A stretch of 34,023 nt of DNA from an uncultured Clostridia bacterium (GTDB lineage Bacteria > Bacillota > Clostridia > Oscillospirales > CAG-272), in the NCBI GenBank assembly GCA_944392615.1, contig CALXXF010000023.1, forward strand, positions 1 to 34,023, given 5' to 3'. The notes under the pieces were generated by a model, which saw only the letters and a list, made by a program, of their open reading frames with translations, did no database searches and had not been told where the DNA came from. This document shows positions 24,090 to 33,947 of the stretch, piece by piece. Made by a program: the position numbers and the translations under genes. The first letter of the stretch is position 1. The number at the start of each line of letters is the position of its first letter.

Positions 24090-25073
24090 ATGAATACATT
24101 TACCCAACCCGTTTCGCAAAAAAGCAATATCAGAGCGTTTGTCTTGCTTGTTATAGGCTTGCTGGCGGCATTTTCTGCTCAGTGGCTGGGAGTATTCATG
24201 TTTCCTGTATATGCGCTTTCAACCGCTCTCATCGCCTTTGCTCCTCTCAATGCGGGCGGCAAAGGGCTCCGGCTTACATGCATGATCGCGGGGCTGATTA
24301 TACCTTGCTGTATGATTCCGGCTTCATTTTTTATCGGAAACGGCATACTCTCCTTCACGCTTTTTATACCGGTTGCGTCGCTGCTGATTATTTTTGTCAG
24401 CGACAAGAAGAGGATGAACCGTACAGCTACGATAATAAGCATTTCAGTTTTTGTAGCGGTTTTCATTGCACTGTCTGTGATACTGGTTATATACGGACTG
24501 TATTCATCGCTCAGCAAGGACGTGTTTCTGGACATACAGTCCAAGCTGACCGACTCGGAATGGCTCATCGATTATCTTTCCGAAGTCAACCCGGATGTCG
24601 CAACAAACGAGGTATGGCTTTCCGTAACTGACGAGATTCTCTCTGACATCTTCAACCTCTTCGTTTGGTTCGCGCCCGCTATTCTCGCCTTTGTGGCCCT
24701 TGCATATGCCTGGATGACAACCGCGGTATACCGCTTCTTTGCAGTTGTCAGGCAGGACGAGACAACGCGGGATTATTCCGCATGGAATATCACGATGAGC
24801 GGAGTCTCCGCGGTGGTGTTCCTTGCTGCGATTCTGTGCTCTTTTCTTTCATCGTATTCCGACGTCGATGTATTTTACGTGGTATCTTCAAATATAGCAT
24901 ACATCCTGATGCCGGGATTTGTGTACTTCGGTTTGAAACATTCATCGGTGTTCTGGAGCTTCCTGTGTATATTCATCATGTTCTGGAGCTTCACCGGCGC
25001 TATTACGCTGCTGTCGCTCTCAGGAGCTTTTGCCGCCATTACAATAAGCTTCAGAAACCGTCAGAAGACATGA
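24090..25073 (+). CDS. DUF2232 (YybS-like) polytopic membrane protein
   Basis: A 327-residue membrane protein with about eight hydrophobic segments, starting with FVLLVIGLLAAFSAQWLGVFMFPVYALSTALIAFAPL, and a polar loop near 145-185. YybS family proteins of unknown role sit immediately before gdpP, rplI and dnaB in Bacillus and relatives, and the same order is seen here. The identification therefore rests on topology plus synteny. The ATG at 24090 has GGAGAG eight bases upstream; the frame is open further back (to 23952), but those codons lie before the promoter. It could have a role linked to c-di-AMP or envelope homeostasis, but nothing in the sequence proves it. Confidence 0.85.
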   Translation: MNTFTQPVSQKSNIRAFVLLVIGLLAAFSAQWLGVFMFPVYALSTALIAFAPLNAGGKGLRLTCMIAGLIIPCCMIPASFFIGNGILSFTLFIPVASLLIIFVSDKKRMNRTATIISISVFVAVFIALSVILVIYGLYSSLSKDVFLDIQSKLTDSEWLIDYLSEVNPDVATNEVWLSVTDEILSDIFNLFVWFAPAILAFVALAYAWMTTAVYRFFAVVRQDETTRDYSAWNITMSGVSAVVFLAAILCSFLSSYSDVDVFYVVSSNIAYILMPGFVYFGLKHSSVFWSFLCIFIMFWSFTGAITLLSLSGAFAAITISFRNRQKT

Positions 25074-25249
25074 CTTCATATGTACAAGGAGCAAGTAAGC
25101 GGAAGCATTCATAAAAACGTATCCTAACACACCGTTCGTGGCATTCTGAGACAGTTGTCTGCTATCCGCTCTCAAGCACAACCGGCATGTTTTTTCTCGC
25201 CTGTACAGGACAATGTTACTTATAACACATGTAAACGGGATGGACGAAT

Positions 25250-27241
25250 ATGGATAAACAAAAGAAAAAAGGTACCGGCGCCCTGATCGCTCAGGCGGTC
25301 GTACTTACGCTCGCAGCCGTCATAGTTCTGCTTCTGATGCAGATTATGAACAGCAAAGGTATTTCATTTCCGACAGCCTTTCTCATATCCGTTGGGATAT
25401 ACGTGCCTGTGTGTGCTTTGGCGTCGGCACTTATAACTTACTTCAGTTTGCGGAAAGGTCATGTGATCTCATTTGACGATGTGACGGCGGACATGCCGAA
25501 AACGATATATGACGGTCTTGCACTTCCGATAGCGATTTGTGCCGACAACGGACTTGTACTCTGGCATAACGACGCTTTTCCCCTTATTTCTCCGGAGGCG
25601 CGGGCACGCAACTGTACGCTGCGTTCAATAACCGGCATGGGAACAGATGCGCTTACCGAAGACACAGACGGAAAAGGGATACTGTGGACTTCGGGTGACA
25701 GAATATACAGGATTTTTTCAAAGACGTATCCGTCCGGGAAAATGCTTGTCTGGTGGAATGACGTCACGGTTGCAGAAACCGAGCAGAGACTTCGCAAGGA
25801 AGAGGAGCCGTTCATCGCCTACATCGTAATAGACAATCTCGATGAGCTCATGCAGATTGAGCAGGAGAATACGGCATCTATTGCTTCATCAATATCTCAC
25901 CTGCTTATAGAATGGGCGCTTGGTGAATCGGGGATACTCAAAGAATTCGAAAGAAACAAGTTCGTCTTTGTCTTCAACAAGAAGGCGCTCGACCGTTTCA
26001 TAGAAAACAAATTTTCCATTCTCGATAAAATACGCTGGATACCGACCGGCAAAAGCGACTTCCCTGCTACTGTATCTATAGGCGTGTCAACGATATCCGG
26101 CACAACTCTTGTAGAAAAGGACGCAGCTGCGCGGTCTGCCATTGAGCTTGCCCTCGCGCGCGGAGGAGATCAGGCGGTTGTCAAATCCGAAAACGGAATT
26201 GAGTTCATCGGCGGAATGACAAAGTCCTCGCAGAAGCGCTCCACGGTCAAATCGCGCACTGTTGCCGATAAGCTCACGAGTCTGATATATGACAGCTCAA
26301 ATGTCCTTATAATGGGACACAGATACGCCGATTTTGACGCATTCGGAGCATGTATAGGCATAGCACGGCTTGTGCTTCAGTTCGGCAATCCCTGTAATAT
26401 AGTCGCCGACCCGACTAACATGGACCTCGAAAAATGCTACGAAATGCTCAAATCACTGCATCCCTACGACAACATGTTCATAACGGCGAACGACGCCATG
26501 GAGCTCAACAATTCCGATACCCTTCTCATAATTGTAGACGTCAACAATCCGACACAGTTTGAATCATCTGAGCTTGCACGTGCTGTAAGAAAAGTTGTCT
26601 TCATAGATCATCACCGCGTTACAGGAGAATTTGAGAGAACACCCCTGCTCCACTATATAGAACCATCGGCTTCGTCGACGTGCGAACTTGTCTCTGAAAT
26701 TCTTGAACAGACGCAGGCGGGTACAAAGCTTTCGAAATACGAGGCAAACCTGATGTTCGCTGGTATAATGCTTGACACAAAGCGCTTCGTAGTCAACACA
26801 GGAGTAAGGACATTTGCCGCGGCTCAGTACCTTCGCGGGCAGGGAGCAAATCCGAATGAAGCTCAGGAGCTCTTCAAAACCAGTCTGGACGATCTTATCC
26901 GCGAGGCAAAATTTGAAACAAATGTTCAGATATACCGGAAAATAATAGCGATATCAATAAACACAGATACTGATAATACACAACAAGACCGCATCGCAGC
27001 TGCAAAAGTCGCAGACAAGTTGCTTACAGTACACGGTGTGCGCGCCTCATTTGCGGTATGCGTTATCGGCAACTATATAAGAATCTCCGCACGCTCTACT
27101 GGAAAAATAAATGTGCAGAAAATACTTGAGACACTCGGCGGAGGCGGACACTATGATTCAGCCGCTACCCAGATGAACTGCACAGTGGAAGAGGCAATAG
27201 CAAGTCTTAAAGAAGCAGTGGATATGTATCTTGATAGCTGA
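25250..27241 (+). CDS. gdpP: Cyclic-di-AMP phosphodiesterase GdpP (DHH/DHHA1)
   Basis: GdpP hydrolyses c-di-AMP, the second messenger controlling potassium, osmolyte and cell-wall homeostasis. The 663-residue protein has two N-terminal membrane segments (about 11-31 and 42-66), a degenerate PAS region (about 85-170), a degenerate GGDEF domain (about 185-315, lacking the GGDEF motif), then the DHH domain with GHRYADFDAFGA (His357, Asp361, Asp363), IVDVN (Asp430), IDHHR (453-457) and the DHHA1 motif GGGGHYDSAATQ (about 630-641). All metal ligands are present, so it should be active. It lies 176 bases after the YybS-like gene and before rplI, as in Bacillus. A hairpin at 27386-27425 follows. Confidence 0.95.
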   Translation: MDKQKKKGTGALIAQAVVLTLAAVIVLLLMQIMNSKGISFPTAFLISVGIYVPVCALASALITYFSLRKGHVISFDDVTADMPKTIYDGLALPIAICADNGLVLWHNDAFPLISPEARARNCTLRSITGMGTDALTEDTDGKGILWTSGDRIYRIFSKTYPSGKMLVWWNDVTVAETEQRLRKEEEPFIAYIVIDNLDELMQIEQENTASIASSISHLLIEWALGESGILKEFERNKFVFVFNKKALDRFIENKFSILDKIRWIPTGKSDFPATVSIGVSTISGTTLVEKDAAARSAIELALARGGDQAVVKSENGIEFIGGMTKSSQKRSTVKSRTVADKLTSLIYDSSNVLIMGHRYADFDAFGACIGIARLVLQFGNPCNIVADPTNMDLEKCYEMLKSLHPYDNMFITANDAMELNNSDTLLIIVDVNNPTQFESSELARAVRKVVFIDHHRVTGEFERTPLLHYIEPSASSTCELVSEILEQTQAGTKLSKYEANLMFAGIMLDTKRFVVNTGVRTFAAAQYLRGQGANPNEAQELFKTSLDDLIREAKFETNVQIYRKIIAISINTDTDNTQQDRIAAAKVADKLLTVHGVRASFAVCVIGNYIRISARSTGKINVQKILETLGGGGHYDSAATQMNCTVEEAIASLKEAVDMYLDS

Positions 27242-27385
27242 AGAGGTGCGTCGGGCAAAGCCCAATACATTGCCTTGGAAAGATACTTGATATCAGAAAG
27301 CTCTATACATCAGGCCTGATTTAACGGCATGAAGCAGATTATGATTTTTTACAGTTATCCATTACTGCAATTCAGCCGGATTGCG

Positions 27386-27425
27386 CAGCAGACACCGGCA
27401 TCGGAACTGCTGTCGGTGTCTGCTG
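27386..27425 (+). terminator. Hairpin after gdpP (possible terminator)
   Basis: CAGCAGACACCG (27386-27397) and CGGTGTCTGCTG (27414-27425) form a perfect 12-bp stem that can extend inward. It is followed by ATTTTATG, a short T tract, so termination may be partial. It lies about 80 bases before rplI, for which I see no clear separate promoter. Confidence 0.6.
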
Positions 27426-27503
27426 ATTTTATGCATATAGGGCTTAAAGCCCGGCGCAAATGACCATGACCATACAATCACACACTATGAAAGGAATCAA
27501 CAT

Positions 27504-27953
27504 ATGAAGGTCATATTAACATCAGATGTGAAACCACACGGAAAAAAAGGAGATTTGGTAGATGTGTCAGACGGATACGCGCGCAACTACCTCTTTCCCA
27601 AAAAGCTCGCTATTGAGGCAAACGCACAGGCAATGAACGAGCTAAAAAACCGTGAATCATCAAAAAAATACAAAGAAGAGACAGAAATAGCCGCCGCCAA
27701 AGAGCTCGCCAAACAGCTCGAAGGAGTAACAGTCAGGATTGAGCTTTCCGCAGGTAGCGATAAAAAGCCTTACGGCTCTGTCACCGCCAAAGAAATAGCA
27801 GAAATACTCGAATCTGAAAAAGGCATTAAAATAGACAAGAGAAAAATAGAACTCGACAAACCCATACGTGCATTCGGGGGTTTTTCTCTCGACGTAAAAC
27901 TCGGAAACGGGATAATCGGAAAATTGAATCTCATCGTCACTGAGAAGAAATAA
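27504..27953 (+). CDS. rplI: 50S ribosomal protein L9
   Basis: L9 binds domain V of 23S rRNA at the base of the L1 stalk. The 149-residue protein begins [39 protein letters not shown], the diagnostic N-terminal domain, followed by the long connecting helix (about 40-75) and the C-terminal domain. The length is exactly typical. The ATG has AAAGGA about eight bases upstream. dnaB follows after 58 bases. Confidence 0.98.
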   Translation: MKVILTSDVKPHGKKGDLVDVSDGYARNYLFPKKLAIEANAQAMNELKNRESSKKYKEETEIAAAKELAKQLEGVTVRIELSAGSDKKPYGSVTAKEIAEILESEKGIKIDKRKIELDKPIRAFGGFSLDVKLGNGIIGKLNLIVTEKK

Positions 27954-28011
27954 TCCGGCGCAAAGCTAACCTGTATAAATATTATATATTTGAAGAAAGA
28001 AAGTAAGCGAT

Positions 28012-29361
28012 ATGCCGTTATCTGAAAATCTCGCCCGGAAACTTCCCTTTTCTCTCGAAGCTGAGCAATCTGTACTCGGTTCGATATTGATAGATCCGGA
28101 AATACTTGGCGACGTCGCCACCCTGCTGAAGGGTGAGGATTTTTATCTGGAGGAGCACCGCGAAATATATTCTGCCATGCAGAAGCTGTTTTTACAGAAC
28201 AGGGACATAGACCCTGTAGTACTGTCTGACATGCTTGTGAAAGAGAATGTATATGACGCGGAAAGGTCAAAATCGTACATCAGAACGCTTGCCGACGTTG
28301 TTCCCTCCTCCGCCAATGTTCACGACTATGCTGCGATAGTAAAAGACAAGGCCCTGCTTCGCTCGTTGATTTCAATATGTTCTGATGTGTCAGAACAGGC
28401 GTATACCGCGCAGGACGATGCGTCAAGAATAATAGACAGCGCGTCGGGCCAGCTTTTTGCACTTTCACAGCTGAAAGAGCAATCCGATTTCAGCCATATA
28501 CGTGACATAATAGTAGAGACCTACGCACATCTCAGAGATCTTGCCGAAAACAATGCCGACACCAAAGGTCTCGATACAGGATTTTCCGGTCTTGACAACG
28601 TGCTCGTCGGCATGGGAAAGGGCGATCTCATACTGATAGGCGCACGTCCCGGTATGGGAAAAACCTCGTTTGCTCTTAACATTGTATCAAATGTCGCAAA
28701 AAAGACCGGGAAGCAGGTCTGCGTTTTTTCCCTTGAAATGTCAAAGCAGCAGCTTGTTGAGAGAATGCTCTCAAGTGAAGCAATGATAGAATCGGGAAAG
28801 CTACGCAGCGGCGCCCTTGGGAAAGACGACTGGGACAAACTTGCGCGCGCATCCGAATTTCTCGCCGGATGCGACATATATATAGATGATACCTCAGGAA
28901 TAACGATAACCGGAATGAAGGCAAAGCTGAGAAAGATGCGCAATCTCGGACTTGTCGTCGTTGACTACCTTCAGCTCATGCAGAGTGACAGGCGTATTGA
29001 CAACCGTGTTCTTGAAGTCGGAGATATTTCAAGAAATATGAAACTCATGGCAAAAGACCTTGGGGTACCGGTTATTTGCTGTGCGCAGCTGTCAAGAGGT
29101 CCTGAAAGCCGAACAAGCAAGAAGCCGATGCTTTCTGACCTCAGGGACTCAGGAGCTATAGAGCAGGACGCTGACATAGTTCTGTTTCTCTACAGAGAAA
29201 TGTACTACGACGACGGAACGGGAAAGGCACAGGCAGACGAAAACACCGCCGAGGTCATAGTTGCAAAAAACAGGCACGGAAGCACCGATAACGGAATAAA
29301 GCTCGGATGGTTCGGTCAGTTTACAAAATTTGCAACCGTAGACACAAGAGAAGAACAATGA
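28012..29361 (+). CDS. dnaB: Replicative DNA helicase DnaB
   Basis: This is the hexameric helicase of the replication fork (called DnaC in Bacillus). The 449-residue protein has the N-terminal domain beginning LPFSLEAEQSVLGSILIDPE, a linker, and the RecA-like C-terminal domain with Walker A GARPGMGKTS (210-219), SLEMSKQQLVERML, Walker B VVVDYLQLM (315-323), and SDLRDSGAIEQDADIVLFLYR. No intein is present. GAAAGAAAG precedes the ATG, a weak ribosome binding site. Confidence 0.98.
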   Translation: MPLSENLARKLPFSLEAEQSVLGSILIDPEILGDVATLLKGEDFYLEEHREIYSAMQKLFLQNRDIDPVVLSDMLVKENVYDAERSKSYIRTLADVVPSSANVHDYAAIVKDKALLRSLISICSDVSEQAYTAQDDASRIIDSASGQLFALSQLKEQSDFSHIRDIIVETYAHLRDLAENNADTKGLDTGFSGLDNVLVGMGKGDLILIGARPGMGKTSFALNIVSNVAKKTGKQVCVFSLEMSKQQLVERMLSSEAMIESGKLRSGALGKDDWDKLARASEFLAGCDIYIDDTSGITITGMKAKLRKMRNLGLVVVDYLQLMQSDRRIDNRVLEVGDISRNMKLMAKDLGVPVICCAQLSRGPESRTSKKPMLSDLRDSGAIEQDADIVLFLYREMYYDDGTGKAQADENTAEVIVAKNRHGSTDNGIKLGWFGQFTKFATVDTREEQ

Positions 29362-29386
29362 TGCCGATATGAAAGGCGGATGAAAA

Positions 29387-30826
29387 TTGAACTGTAACTT
29401 TCCTGTCTCGCGCGACCCGGCGTACAGAGTTTTTCTGAGTACACTGCTGGATTATGACATGATGAGAGATGCCTCTTCCGTACTTATAGGACTTTCCGGA
29501 GGAGCGGACTCCTGTTCACTGCTCTGCATGTTCATTGAATACAGCCGGTCACACCCGATAAAATTGAAGGCGATGCATGTCAATCATATGATAAGGGCGG
29601 CAGAGGCTGAGAGAGACGAGGTATTTTGCCGCGAATTGTGCGAAAGCGCCGGAGTTGAATTTGAAGCTGTAAGCGTAGATATACCCGATATAGCCCAAAA
29701 AAGCAAAAAAGGTCTGGAGGAAGCCGCACGAGACGAACGCTACAAAATATTCCGCACAACGGCGCTGAAGGAGGGTTTTGACAGGATCTCTGTCGCTCAT
29801 AATGCGCAGGATAATGCAGAAACCGTTATATTCAACATGACACGCGGAGCCTCGGCTACCGGAGCTTCAGGCATAGCCCCGGTGAGAGAAAATATAATTC
29901 GTCCGCTTATAAGGCTTACGAAAAGCGAAATAACAGACTTTTGCCAAAGACATAATATCCGGTATGTGATTGACAGCACCAATTCCGACATAAACTATAC
30001 AAGAAACTTCATACGACATGAAATATTCCCTAAATTAAAACAGTTGAACCCCAATGTTGAAAAAGCGTTTTCCAATTTTTCGGCATGCCTGTGTGAAGAC
30101 AACTCTGCACTGCTCAGGATTGCTGAGAACCATGTAAGTGAAGGAAAAACTGATGTTCTCAGGTCACTTGAACCGGCTGTACTGAAAAGAGTGCTTATAT
30201 TGAAGGCTGCCGGGGCTGGTATCTCCCTTTCTCACTATCAGCTTGAAAAGACGGCAGAACTTATACTGAGAACCTCAAAGGACAGGACAGTATCCTCCGT
30301 CTCGCTGCCTGAAGGAAAGGCGTTTTTCATTTCGGCTGACAGGCTGGTCATAGGAAAAGATATTCCTGCAAAGGAACGTGTAAAAAAAGAACCCGGAATA
30401 ACTAAGCCCTTATACTACGGCAACAACACCTTTTTTGAGTACAGAATATCGCTGGGCACGGTGCCAAGGGACGACGCTGACGAAAACGCGCTCATTTTCA
30501 GCATTCCGGAATCAGAAATACGCGGCTCGCTCTTCGTAAGAAACAGACTCCCGCAAGACACATATGTCTGTGCCGGAATGACTAAAAAAATAAAGAAGAT
30601 GCTCTGCGATGCCGGAAGCAAAATAGAAGAGCGCGGCAGGATTCCGTTTGTCTGTGACGCAGACGGGATACTTGCAGTATACGGACTGCCGCTTTCTGAC
30701 AGAGTAAGAAAAAATGTACCTTCGGCTGCAGATAAAAGTACACAGGAGCCGCTGGTATTTGTATGTATTGAAAAAAGAGCGGAGTTGACTGAAAGGAGCG
30801 GCATTTTCCATGACAATGACAAATAA
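29387..30826 (+). CDS. tilS: tRNA(Ile)-lysidine synthase TilS
   Basis: TilS converts C34 of the CAU-anticodon tRNA(Ile) to lysidine, so the tRNA reads AUA. The 479-residue protein has the PP-loop SGGADS (37-42), AHNAQDNAETVIFNMTRGA, DSTNSDINYTRNFIRHEIFP and the TilS C-terminal domain (about 385-460, KKIKKMLCDAGSKIEERGRIPFVCD). The start is TTG with AAAGGCGG upstream. An ATG nine bases earlier opens a frame that stops after five codons, which supports the TTG. It follows dnaB by 25 bases and overlaps hpt by 17 bases; tilS-hpt-ftsH is a conserved order in Firmicutes. Confidence 0.96.
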   Translation: MNCNFPVSRDPAYRVFLSTLLDYDMMRDASSVLIGLSGGADSCSLLCMFIEYSRSHPIKLKAMHVNHMIRAAEAERDEVFCRELCESAGVEFEAVSVDIPDIAQKSKKGLEEAARDERYKIFRTTALKEGFDRISVAHNAQDNAETVIFNMTRGASATGASGIAPVRENIIRPLIRLTKSEITDFCQRHNIRYVIDSTNSDINYTRNFIRHEIFPKLKQLNPNVEKAFSNFSACLCEDNSALLRIAENHVSEGKTDVLRSLEPAVLKRVLILKAAGAGISLSHYQLEKTAELILRTSKDRTVSSVSLPEGKAFFISADRLVIGKDIPAKERVKKEPGITKPLYYGNNTFFEYRISLGTVPRDDADENALIFSIPESEIRGSLFVRNRLPQDTYVCAGMTKKIKKMLCDAGSKIEERGRIPFVCDADGILAVYGLPLSDRVRKNVPSAADKSTQEPLVFVCIEKRAELTERSGIFHDNDK

Positions 30827-31418
30827 GATCAACGGTGACAAAGAGAAAACTGCCTGCAATAAAACCACTGAAAAGGACCCTGCTGTTTCTGAAATTCTCG
30901 TAAGCGCCAAGCAGCTTGATGAAGTGATCACGCGTATGGCGAACGAAATAGACCGCGATTACGACACTCAAAAAAAGCTTCTGCTTCTGGTCATACTCAA
31001 GGGCGCGGTGGTGTTTGCAACAGAACTTATGAAAAAAATACGACGTCCGGTTGAGATAGACTTCATGCGCGCATCATCTTACCGAGGGACCGTCTCATCC
31101 GGAAACGTAAACATACTTCTCGATATCGACAGAAACGACATATCTTCTCTTGATATACTGATAGTCGAGGATATCGTAGACAGCGGACGCACCATGAGTC
31201 GGCTCACAAGCCACCTTAAAAGCAAGGGCGCGTCGTCGGTAAAGGTTGCGACACTTCTTGATAAACCATCACGAAGAGAGGTAGAATTCAAAGCCGACTA
31301 CGTAGGAATCACCATAGATGATCATTTTGTGATAGGCTACGGAGTGGATTACGACGAAAAATACAGACAACTTCCGTATATAGGAATATTGGATCCCAGA
31401 TTTTATAAAAACAGTTAA
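30810..31418 (+). CDS. hpt: Hypoxanthine phosphoribosyltransferase
   Basis: Hpt makes IMP or GMP from hypoxanthine or guanine and PRPP. The 202-residue protein carries the PRPP-binding motif VEDIVDSGRTM (119-129), LLVILKGAVVFATEL (metal-binding and substrate region) and the C-terminal DDHFVIGYGVDYDEKYRQLPYIGIL, typical of the family. The first 25 residues are a polar extension beyond the usual 175-180. Two in-frame ATGs (30810, 30816) are possible; AAAGGAG lies about 12 bases before the first. It overlaps the end of tilS, and ftsH follows after 131 bases. Confidence 0.96.
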   Translation: MTMTNKINGDKEKTACNKTTEKDPAVSEILVSAKQLDEVITRMANEIDRDYDTQKKLLLLVILKGAVVFATELMKKIRRPVEIDFMRASSYRGTVSSGNVNILLDIDRNDISSLDILIVEDIVDSGRTMSRLTSHLKSKGASSVKVATLLDKPSRREVEFKADYVGITIDDHFVIGYGVDYDEKYRQLPYIGILDPRFYKNS

Positions 31419-31549
31419 AAAGCCTACCCGAAGGGCGAAACGGCAGGAAGGCGACTGCGGTATGACACAGCAGCCTGTCCGGCTTAATTGTTCGGGGGAA
31501 AGGACTTTTCATCGTATAGTCATACTGGTGAAATAACAGCATAACATTT
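31419..31549 (+). other. Structured 131-base ftsH leader without a clear ribosome binding site
   Basis: The gap holds nested complementary segments: AAGCC (31419-31423 region) with GGCTT near 31482, and CGGCAGG with CCTGTCCG inside, enclosing CTGC/GCAG. No U run follows. A strong purine motif GGGGGAAAGGA near 31495-31505 has no start codon at proper distance, and the ftsH ATG itself lacks a Shine-Dalgarno-like sequence within 15 bases. The arrangement could matter for ftsH translation, but this is inference. Confidence 0.4.
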
Positions 31550-33691
31550 ATGAAAAGAACCGTACGCAATGTAATATCTTACATTATTCTTGTTGCACTC
31601 GTCATCGTAATAGTAGCGGTGACAATGGGGGTATTTTCGCCCAAAGAGCCGCTGATATACAGCGATATCGTTGAGCTCTTTGCCAATATAGGCACAGACG
31701 AGGAGTCGGTAAAGACATTTACGCTGGACTCAGGAAATCAGCTCACCATAGAAACGACAAAAGGCCGCGAGATATATTTCAAGTTGCAGGACAGAGAGCG
31801 TTTCTACGAGGATTGTCTTGTATACGTAACCGCATATAACGACGAGATGCGCGATACAGGCGGTGAACTGCTGCAATACAACCTCAAAGAACCTACTGAA
31901 ATACCGTGGTGGGTCAGCTTCCTTCCCTTTGTGATAATAATAATACTCGTCATCGTGCTCTACGTGTATGTGATAAACCATGCCATGGGCGCAGGCGGAG
32001 GAAAAATAGGCTCATTCGGAAAATCAAGAGCCAAGATGACGCAGCCTGACAACAAAAAGCGTGTTCTTTTCTCAGATGTTGCGGGTGCCGACGAAGAAAA
32101 AGAAGAGCTTCAGGAAATAGTACAATTTCTCAAGGATCCCGGATACTACACAAAACTCGGTGCCAAAATACCTCACGGGGTACTGCTTGTAGGTCCTCCA
32201 GGAACAGGTAAAACTCTTTTGGCAAAAGCCGTCGCCGGAGAGGCAGGAGTTCCCTTCTTCTCAATTTCCGGTTCTGATTTTGTTGAAATGTACGTCGGTG
32301 TCGGAGCTTCAAGAGTACGCGATCTGTTCGAAAACGCAAGAAAGTCTCCCGCAAGCATAGTATTCATAGACGAGATAGACGCAGTCGGAAGACACAGAGG
32401 AGCCGGTCTCGGCGGAGGTCACGACGAAAGAGAGCAAACACTCAATCAGCTTCTTGTTGAGATGGACGGCTTTGCCGGAAATGAAGGTGTCATCGTCATC
32501 GCTGCCACCAACAGACCGGACATTCTCGATCCTGCACTCTTGCGTCCCGGACGCTTCGACAGACAGATAACCGTAAATTATCCCGATATAAACGGACGAG
32601 AAGCAATACTCAAAGTACACTCCAAGGGAAAGCCATTTGAAAAAGATGTGGATCTTGCCGTAGTTGCAAAGTCAACTGTCGGGTTTACCGGAGCGGACCT
32701 CGCAAATCTTCTCAACGAAGCCGCGCTACTTGCCGCACGTCGCGGAAAGGCGCTTATCGGGATGAGCGACATCGAAGATGCCACGATGAAAATAATTGTC
32801 GGAACTCAAAAGAAATCTCTTAAAATCAAGGAAGAGGAGAAAAGAAAAACGGCATACCACGAGGCGGGACACGCAATAGTGGGACACGTTCTTCCCCATA
32901 TAGACCCTGTTCATCAGATATCGATTATACCGAGCGGAAGAGCTCTCGGATATACGCTCAACATTCCGAAGGAAGATAAATTCAGCGTATATAAAGAAGA
33001 AATGCTTGAAAATATAGCAATGCTTCTCGGAGGAAGAGTCGCTGAAAAGCTGATTTTCAAGGACATATCCGGAGGAGCGGCAAACGACATCAAGCGTGCG
33101 ACAGAAACAGCTCACAGGATGGTTACAGAGCTCGGAATGAGCGATAAGCTCGGTCCGATACTCTTTGGCTCAGGTCAGAGCGAAATATTCCTTGGAAGAG
33201 ATTTTTCATCAGATCCTAACTATTCCGAACATACCGCTGCTCTCATCGACGAAGAGATCCACAGCATAATAATAGGAGAATATGAAAGAGCTGAGAGAAT
33301 TCTCAAAGACAATATAGATAAGCTCCACTTTATCGCAAAATATCTTCTCGAACACGAGGTCATGGATTCCGACCAGTTTGAGGCTGTGATGAATAATGAC
33401 TCCATTACTCGTGAAGAGGTGGAAAAAATAGCAGCTGATAAGAAGAGCCGCAGTGAAAAGGAAAATGAGGAGAAACGCAAGATAGATGCCGAAAAGGCAA
33501 GGCGTGAGGCGCAGCAATCGAACGACACGTCCTTCGGGGATCACGTGAATTACACAGCACCGAAATACGATTCTCCGAATTACGACAATGATCCGAATTT
33601 TGCGAATGAAAATAAAAACGGTGAGGAAGGCTCTGATTCAGAAAAAAACGAAGCTGATAAACCAGATAACGATGATAAAAACAGCTATTGA
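31550..33691 (+). CDS. ftsH: ATP-dependent zinc metalloprotease FtsH
   Basis: FtsH is a membrane-anchored AAA+ protease that degrades misfolded membrane proteins and regulators. The 713-residue protein has membrane segments at about 8-28 and 120-144 flanking a short outer domain, then the AAA+ module with Walker A GPPGTGKT (215-222), Walker B VFIDEID (271-277), the second region of homology with the arginines of LLRPGRFDR, and the protease domain with zinc motif HEAGH (437-441) and the third ligand in the SGGAANDI region (Asp513). From about 640 to the end is a long, highly charged Asn/Asp/Glu/Lys-rich tail without predicted fold. It is the last gene in the plus-strand block. Confidence 0.98.
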   Translation: MKRTVRNVISYIILVALVIVIVAVTMGVFSPKEPLIYSDIVELFANIGTDEESVKTFTLDSGNQLTIETTKGREIYFKLQDRERFYEDCLVYVTAYNDEMRDTGGELLQYNLKEPTEIPWWVSFLPFVIIIILVIVLYVYVINHAMGAGGGKIGSFGKSRAKMTQPDNKKRVLFSDVAGADEEKEELQEIVQFLKDPGYYTKLGAKIPHGVLLVGPPGTGKTLLAKAVAGEAGVPFFSISGSDFVEMYVGVGASRVRDLFENARKSPASIVFIDEIDAVGRHRGAGLGGGHDEREQTLNQLLVEMDGFAGNEGVIVIAATNRPDILDPALLRPGRFDRQITVNYPDINGREAILKVHSKGKPFEKDVDLAVVAKSTVGFTGADLANLLNEAALLAARRGKALIGMSDIEDATMKIIVGTQKKSLKIKEEEKRKTAYHEAGHAIVGHVLPHIDPVHQISIIPSGRALGYTLNIPKEDKFSVYKEEMLENIAMLLGGRVAEKLIFKDISGGAANDIKRATETAHRMVTELGMSDKLGPILFGSGQSEIFLGRDFSSDPNYSEHTAALIDEEIHSIIIGEYERAERILKDNIDKLHFIAKYLLEHEVMDSDQFEAVMNNDSITREEVEKIAADKKSRSEKENEEKRKIDAEKARREAQQSNDTSFGDHVNYTAPKYDSPNYDNDPNFANENKNGEEGSDSEKNEADKPDNDDKNSY

Positions 33692-33795
33692 AAAAGAGCG
33701 TGCCTGAAAGACGACCGTTTTTCCAGAAACTCTTTGTTACACTGTTTCCAACTGTATATCCATTTCTGACTGTATATTGAAAAAACGCATAGAAA

Positions 33796-33826
33796 AAACG
33801 TCACATCCGTTATGGGTGTGACGTTT
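33796..33826 (+). terminator. Terminator after ftsH
   Basis: AAACGTCACATCC (33796-33808) pairs with GGGTGTGACGTTT (33814-33826), 13 bp with one T-G wobble and a five-base loop. CATTTTCAG follows on the plus strand; preceding A residues allow it to act on the minus strand too. Confidence 0.75.
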
Positions 33827-33901
33827 CATTTTCAGTTTCAGTTTAGGTTTTACAACACCCGGCTTGTGCGCAGAATGTAAGTCTGTTCAGGTTTAAACAA
33901 G

Positions 33902-33947
33902 AAAAGACAGACATGAGCAACCGAAGCGCTACAGATGTCTGTCTTTT
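33902..33947. terminator. Second hairpin, probable terminator (direction uncertain)
   Basis: AAAAGACAGACAT (33902-33914) and ATGTCTGTCTTTT (33935-33947) are perfect 13-bp reverse complements with a 20-base loop. TTTT ends the arm on the plus strand and TTTTCTTGTTT follows on the minus strand. It may be a backup for ftsH or the end of a converging gene beyond the window. Confidence 0.55.
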
